Shown: in pieces, positions 40,438 to 43,442 of the stretch | Layout: each line of letters opens with the position of its first letter | Position numbering within the stretch: position 1 is the first letter of the stretch | Assembly: GCA_944322175.1 (NCBI GenBank) | Contig: CALUOB010000005.1 | Coordinates: forward strand, 1 to 43,442 | Origin: an uncultured Coriobacteriaceae bacterium | GTDB lineage: Bacteria > Actinomycetota > Coriobacteriia > Coriobacteriales > Coriobacteriaceae | Length of the DNA: 43,442 bases | Direction: 5' to 3' | Notes under the pieces: generated by a model | Told to the model about the DNA's origin: nothing | The model's database searches: none | The model's input: only the letters and a program-made list of their open reading frames with translations | Made by a program: the position numbers and the translations under genes

Positions 40438-41724
40438 GTGTTTCGATCCGATCTGACCCACGAGGAAGTGGTTGCCGGCATGCGCGCGCTGCAACCGAGC
40501 ATCGAGCGCTATGCCGAGCTTATCGTTCGCAAAGGCGTGGCGGTGAGGCCCGGTCAGGAGGTCGTGGTGAGCGCGCCGGTTGAGACGGCGCCTTTTGCGC
40601 GCCTGCTGGTGCGTACGGCTTACGCTGCCGGCGCGGGTCACGTGACGATGATCTGGGGCGACGACGAGGTTACGCGCGCCACCTACGAGAACGTGCCCGT
40701 CGAATGGTTCCGCGAGACACCGAGCTGGCAGCGGCTCATGTACGACTCGCTGGCCGAGCAGGGCGCGTGCTTCATCTTTGTGGAGGGCGCGGACCCCGAG
40801 GCGCTCAAGGGGATCGATCCGGCCAAGCCCATGACCGCGGCCACGGCGCGCAACAGCCAGTGCCGCGTGTTTCGCCACGGGCTCGACTTCAACATCAACC
40901 CGTGGTGCATTGCCGGCGCGCCGGTTGCCGCATGGGCGCGCACGGTGTTTCCAGGGCTTTCCGACGAGGCGGCGTGCTACCGGCTCTGGCAGGCGATTCT
41001 CGACGCCTCGCGCGCGCTGGGCGACGACCCGTGCGCCGACTGGGAGCTGCACAACGCCACCTTTGAGAAGAACCTGCGCATGCTCAACGAGGCGCATTTT
41101 GACCGGCTGCGCTATACAGCGGCAAACGGCACCGATCTTGTGGTGGGGCTCACCAAGAAGCACGTGTGGGACGGCGGAAAGACCGAGACCCCCGAGGGAC
41201 GCGCGTTCTTTCCGAACATTCCGACCGAGGAGGTCTTTACCTCGCCGGACTTTCACCGCGTCGACGGCGTGGTGCACGCCGCGCTGCCGCTGGTGCACCA
41301 CGGCACTAAGATCGCGGGGTTCTGGATCCGCTTTGAGCACGGCGTGGCGGTTGAGTGGGACGCTGCCCAAGGTAAAGACGCGCTCGATCAGATTCTCGCC
41401 ATCGACGACGGCGCGCGCAGGCTCGGCGAGGTGGCGCTGATCTCCAAGAACACGCCGATCCGCGAAAGCGGGCTCTTGTTCTACGACACGCTGTACGACG
41501 AGAACGCGAGCTGCCATCTGGCGCTGGGCATGGGGTTCCCGGAGTGCTACGAGGGCGGCTACGGCATGGAGACCGACGAGCTGCTCGCCGTTGGCGTCAA
41601 CCAGTCGCACACGCACGTGGACTTTATGATCGGCACTGACGACCTGTGCGTTACGGGCATCAAGGCAGACGGCACTGAGATGCCGGTCTTTGTTGCCGGC
41701 CAATGGGCCTGGGAGCAGCAATAG
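40438..41724 (+). CDS. M29-family metallo-aminopeptidase
   Basis: Removes N-terminal amino acids from peptides using two metal ions. The 428-aa protein matches the thermophilic aminopeptidase/AmpS-PepS family: YAELIVRKGVAVRPGQEVVVSAPVE near the start, WELHNATFEKN, TAANGTDLVVGLTKKHVWDGG, FFPNIPTEEVFTSPDFHRVDGVV (metal-binding Glu), GEVALISKNTPIRESGLLFYDTLYDENASCHLALG and NQSHTHVDFMIG (metal-binding His and Asp). These include the family's usual catalytic set. The start is GTG at 40438 with GGAGG about 6 nt upstream. No signal peptide is present, so it is cytoplasmic. It is followed by a terminator and a long repeat region. Confidence 0.93.
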   Translation: MFRSDLTHEEVVAGMRALQPSIERYAELIVRKGVAVRPGQEVVVSAPVETAPFARLLVRTAYAAGAGHVTMIWGDDEVTRATYENVPVEWFRETPSWQRLMYDSLAEQGACFIFVEGADPEALKGIDPAKPMTAATARNSQCRVFRHGLDFNINPWCIAGAPVAAWARTVFPGLSDEAACYRLWQAILDASRALGDDPCADWELHNATFEKNLRMLNEAHFDRLRYTAANGTDLVVGLTKKHVWDGGKTETPEGRAFFPNIPTEEVFTSPDFHRVDGVVHAALPLVHHGTKIAGFWIRFEHGVAVEWDAAQGKDALDQILAIDDGARRLGEVALISKNTPIRESGLLFYDTLYDENASCHLALGMGFPECYEGGYGMETDELLAVGVNQSHTHVDFMIGTDDLCVTGIKADGTEMPVFVAGQWAWEQQ

Positions 41725-41779
41725 CGCTTTGTTGGCGGCAATGCCCCTCGTAAGGGGCAGATCCTAGGCATTTGTTACT

Positions 41780-41811
41780 GGAGCGTCTCTCTTGGGGGGC
41801 GCTCCTTTTTA
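41780..41811 (+). terminator. Intrinsic terminator after the aminopeptidase gene
   Basis: GGAGCG at the left pairs with CGCTCC at the right, extended by G-U and C-G pairs, and is followed by TTTTTA. A smaller stem (TGCCCCT/AGGGGCA, near 41742-41759) precedes it. Confidence 0.8.
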
Positions 41812-42067
41812 TGGCAGCTTTGCATCGTCCGTTGTCGCAGCCCTTTGTCTCGCCCGTCGTCTCGTCGCTGCTTTGCGGCATTCTCGCTCCTGTTGCCGCT
41901 CCCGTCTTGGCTGATTCGTGCTTGCCTTGCCTTTTCTTTATGGCAGCCGCAGGTCTGCTGTCGCTGTTTGTTTATGACAGCCCCGCGCCTGCCGCCGCCG
42001 CTTGTTTATGACGGCCCTGCGCGCCGCCGCTTCCCTTCGGTAGCCCCCGCGCCGCCGCTTCCTTTCA

Positions 42068-42359
42068 GCTTGGGAGAGAACGCGGCGGCTGCCCGTCTAC
42101 GCGGTGGGGATTTGCTGACGCATCGTCCCTGCTTTGGAGAGAGCACGGCAGCTGCTCGGCCGCACGGCGAGAATCTGCAGCACATCGTCCCTGCTTGGGA
42201 GAGACTGCGGCAGCTGCTCGGCATTACGGCATGAATCTGCGGCGCATCGTCCTTGCTTTGGAGAATGACGCTGCCTCCGGAAGCAAAAAGCGGGCGTCCG
42301 CTGCACGTCGTCCCGGCTTGGGAGAGAAGGGTGCGCGCAAGATCCTTGCTTGGGAGAAG
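42068..42359. repeat. Array of about 62-bp degenerate direct repeats
   Basis: The box GCTT[G/T]GGAGA starts at 42068, 42131, 42193, 42255, 42316 and 42348, so spacing is 63, 62, 62, 61 and then 32 bp. It is usually preceded by CATCGTCC[C/T]T. The second and third units are alike over nearly their whole length, including CGGCAGCTGCTCGGC; others have diverged. TCCC/GGGA within the box can form a small stem. Confidence 0.75.
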
Positions 42360-42437
42360 TGACGAGAAAGACCGAACGATCTACCTGCGGAAACGCTGAG
42401 AGGTGCTCTTGCCGTGAACTGACAATTCCTCCCAAGC
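42348..42437. repeat. Core-and-arms structured element, copy 3
   Basis: The core ATCTACCTGCGG (42379-42390) lies between GCTTGGGAG (42348-42356) and CTCCCAAGC (42429-42437), which are complementary. Fifteen bases around the core (CGATCTACCTGCGGA) are identical to copy 1, and the 18 nt before it are partly conserved. The TCTACTCGGG element of copies 1 and 2 is absent, so this copy is diverged or rearranged. Its arms equal the box of the neighbouring array. Confidence 0.65.
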
Positions 42438-42510
42438 CGGGACGTTGCGCACGGAGGCCGGAGATCCGGCGCTCAAAACGCCGTTACTCTCCCAAGCCGG
42501 GACGTTGCGC
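42429..42510. repeat. Inverted copies of the array box
   Basis: A 22-bp sequence beginning CTCCCAAGCCGGGACG occurs identically at 42429-42450 and 42489-42510, 60 bp apart. It is the reverse complement of the array box (compare 42309-42325). Direct boxes lie left and inverted boxes right of the copy-3 core. The sequence between the two inverted boxes contains GCCGGA/TCCGGC and GGCG/CGCC hairpins. Confidence 0.75.
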
Positions 42511-42558
42511 GCTGCGCTGGCAAACGGCTCCGCCGTTCGCCCAGCTCCGCGCCCTACC

Positions 42559-42645
42559 GGGTTCGAACCCATGGGAGGGAGCCAAAAAAGAAAAACCTCG
42601 CTAGCTGCGAGGTTAAAGACAAATGGGTGGGCCGTTAGGGGTTCG
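42559..42645. repeat. Duplicated tRNA-Lys 3' flank, truncated copy
   Basis: The sequence from GGGTTCGAACCC (42559) through a terminator-like stem (ACCTCGC 42595-42601, GCGAGGT 42607-42613) to the last 18 nt of tRNA-Lys (42628-42645) repeats the segment 42744-42831 with an offset of 185-186 bp. The tRNA match stops abruptly at GGTTCG. This is a partial tandem duplication or a remnant of recombination at the tRNA gene. Confidence 0.75.
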
Positions 42646-42774
42646 GCGTGCGCCTGGCGGCGCCCGCGGCCGCTGAGGCGCTCCGCGCCCTCGCGCGCTC
42701 GCTGCGGATGCTCCGCATCCGCTTTACGCTCGCGCCCCCAGCAGGGTTCGAACCCATGGGAGGGCGACGGAAAT

Positions 42775-42799
42775 GAAAAAACCTCGCCAGCAGCGAGGT
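42775..42799 (-). terminator. Terminator of tRNA-Lys
   Basis: On the minus strand the stem ACCTCGC-TGCTG-GCGAGGT is followed by TTTTTT (42775-42780 complement), 15 bp past the tRNA 3' end. Confidence 0.88.
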
Positions 42800-42813
42800 C
42801 AGGAATTCAAGGG

Positions 42814-42886
42814 TGGGCCGTTAGGGGTTCGAACCCTAGACCTTGGGATTAAAAGTCCCCTGCTCTGCCAGCTGAGCTAACGGCCC
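42814..42886 (-). tRNA. tRNA-Lys (anticodon TTT)
   Basis: A complete cloverleaf reads on the minus strand from 42886: GGGCCGT acceptor, D-arm around AGCTCAGCTGGCAGAGC, and anticodon loop ACTTTTAAT giving TTT for lysine. The T-arm AGGGTTCGAACCCCT, acceptor ACGGCCC and discriminator A at 42814 complete it. CCA is not encoded (ACCC follows). The T-stem and acceptor 3' strand are also present as a fragment at 42628-42645. Confidence 0.95.
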
Positions 42887-42898
42887 TTGCATTCATGT

Positions 42899-42904
42899 AT
42901 TGTA
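42899..42904 (-). promoter_or_regulatory. Candidate -10 box of tRNA-Lys
   Basis: TACAAT on the minus strand ends 12 bp before the tRNA 5' end, suitable for a short leader. The -35 region is poorly matched. Confidence 0.5.
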
Positions 42905-43102
42905 ACGGTTCTTCTAGTGCGTGGCGAGATGCATTTTGGTGGAGAGGTCTGCCGCAAGGGCCTCGGCTGCACCATCGGTTGCAAGCTGCATCTTGAGAAG
43001 AGGGGAGGGGGTACCTTTTACCGGCTGACCCGGGCGCTCGGGCGAGAAGCGCTTGACGGCGGGCGCTGGCGGGCGCAAGGTGAAAGAACCCCTTCTGTGC
43101 GC

Positions 43103-43121
43103 TCCGTCCGAAAAGGACGGA
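43103..43121 (+). promoter_or_regulatory. Hairpin sequestering the ribosome site of the last gene
   Basis: TCCGTCC (43103-43109) pairs with GGACGGA (43115-43121) around GAAAA. The likely Shine-Dalgarno AAGGA lies partly in the right arm, 8 nt before the ATG at 43126. It may reduce or regulate translation. Confidence 0.4.
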
Positions 43122-43125
43122 CCTC

Positions 43126-43442
43126 ATGGACCTGTTTATCGAAACATCCCAAGAAGTCGCAAAGCGCCTGGCGCGCGAGCAGCAACGACAGATCAATCAG
43201 CTCAAGGCGGAGCGTGCCGCAGAGGCCGCCCATGCGGCGAGCTTGGCGTCGCGCGTTTTGGGCCAGCGTGTTCCGGCTGTTGAGCGGTCGGGGCGCCTGC
43301 CGGCGGAGCGCCTCGGCGCGCAGGGGGCTTTGGGTGGCGGCGAGTCGCGCGGGTCCGCCTCAGCGGGCGGGACATCGGCAGCTTCGCCTGCGCAGGAGAT
43401 ACGTGCGGGCGCAGGCCAGTCTCCTCGCCCTCGTCTTGAGCC
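43126..43442 (+). CDS. Unrecognised protein, N-terminal part only (runs off window)
   Basis: The frame from ATG 43126 stays open for 105 codons to the window edge. Residues 1-45 (MDLFIETSQEVAKRLAREQQ onward) form a charged, probably coiled-coil helix with heptad-like Lys/Glu/Leu spacing. After about residue 55 the sequence turns to Gly/Ala/Ser/Arg-rich, probably disordered sequence. No family was recognised and no signal peptide is seen. AAAAGGACGG upstream provides a ribosome site, within a hairpin. It is divergent from tRNA-Lys with a 239-bp gap that should contain its promoter. The low-complexity tail could reflect a linker to a domain beyond the edge. Confidence 0.6.
   Translation, partial: MDLFIETSQEVAKRLAREQQRQINQLKAERAAEAAHAASLASRVLGQRVPAVERSGRLPAERLGAQGALGGGESRGSASAGGTSAASPAQEIRAGAGQSPRPRLE

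Larger units (their letters stand above)
41725..42813. other. 1.1-kb repeat-rich noncoding region
   Basis: No gene with a ribosome site and plausible protein was found. In order it contains a terminator (41780-41810), GTTTATGAC[A/G]GCCC repeats 34 bp apart (41970 and 42004), and the 62-bp repeat array (42068-42359). Structured element copy 3, inverted array boxes (42429-42510) and a duplicated tRNA-Lys 3' region (42559-42645) follow. Open frames here translate the repeats in all frames and are not credible genes. Confidence 0.7.

Noticed and set aside
42068-42510. CRISPR array
   Set aside because: Spacing near 60 bp is suggestive, but the repeat is degenerate, the intervening parts of two units are alike, orientation flips midway, and no cas gene is present.
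42744-42770. A second tRNA around GGGTTCGAACCC
   Set aside because: Only a T-arm-like palindrome is present; acceptor, D and anticodon arms cannot be built on either strand.
41845-42852. Several open frames giving repeat-like proteins (for example with VPAWE or SNPRPWD)
   Set aside because: They translate repeats and the antisense of tRNA-Lys, lack ribosome sites, and occur in multiple frames on both strands.

Overview
The window is high-G+C bacterial DNA, densely coded, and most likely from a Coriobacteriia gut anaerobe, with Collinsella the best guess. The evidence is indirect: an LPXTG pilus locus with a class C sortase, a tungsten-type aldehyde:ferredoxin oxidoreductase next to multihaem and Fe-S electron carriers, lar (nickel-pincer cofactor) genes, frequent GTG/TTG starts and strong Shine-Dalgarno sequences. 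No ribosomal RNA or phylogenetic marker is present to settle this.

Layout. 1-4593 (+): a sortase-assembled pilus operon, with a tip adhesin cut by the window edge, a backbone pilin, a class C sortase and an LPETG minor pilin. 4797-8392 (-): a GH13 amylase-family enzyme fused to a histidine phosphatase, then exonuclease III. 8560-14897 (+): Sir2 deacylase, a DHPS-HPPK folate fusion with an unusual insertion, biotin ligase, nucleoside hydrolase and a LacI-family regulator. 15002-17666 (-): a membrane-anchored C39-like peptidase and an RlmD-type rRNA methyltransferase. 17792-23351 (+): a MacB-like ABC protein and a three-gene polar amino-acid ABC importer. 23620-27319 (+): an electron-transfer operon of Fe-S protein, aldehyde oxidoreductase and pentahaem membrane cytochrome. 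27567-30201: TSCPD protein, Tat lipoprotein, a convergent zincin and a DUF3006 protein. 30544-34804 (+): a class A beta-lactamase-like hydrolase, then larE-larB-larC. 35025-38967 (+): an OmpR-type two-component pair, purC and a small membrane protein. 39080-41724 (+): a histone H1-like tail fused to a PurL/AIRS_C-like domain, then an M29 aminopeptidase. 41725-43442: a 1.1-kb repeat-rich noncoding stretch, tRNA-Lys (-), and the start of an unrecognised gene that runs off the window.

The most unusual signal lies between genes. Three intergenic elements (9441-9577, 30295-30419, 42348-42437) share the core ATCTACCTGCGG inside inverted-repeat arms. Arm sequences differ completely between copies yet stay complementary within each copy. 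The first two copies also share AGTAG 18 nt before and TCTACTCGGG 22 nt after the core, at identical spacing. Conserved core plus covarying arms suggests a dispersed structured RNA (or single-stranded DNA) family. The third copy sits in an array of about 62-bp repeats whose conserved box matches its arm. That array adjoins a partially duplicated tRNA-Lys 3' end, so this corner may be a rearrangement or integration site.

Other points for follow-up: the amylase-phosphatase fusion, the DHPS insertion, two non-canonical haem motifs, a short LarE with a His-rich one-piece LarC, and the H1-AIRS_C fusion directly downstream of the purC operon.
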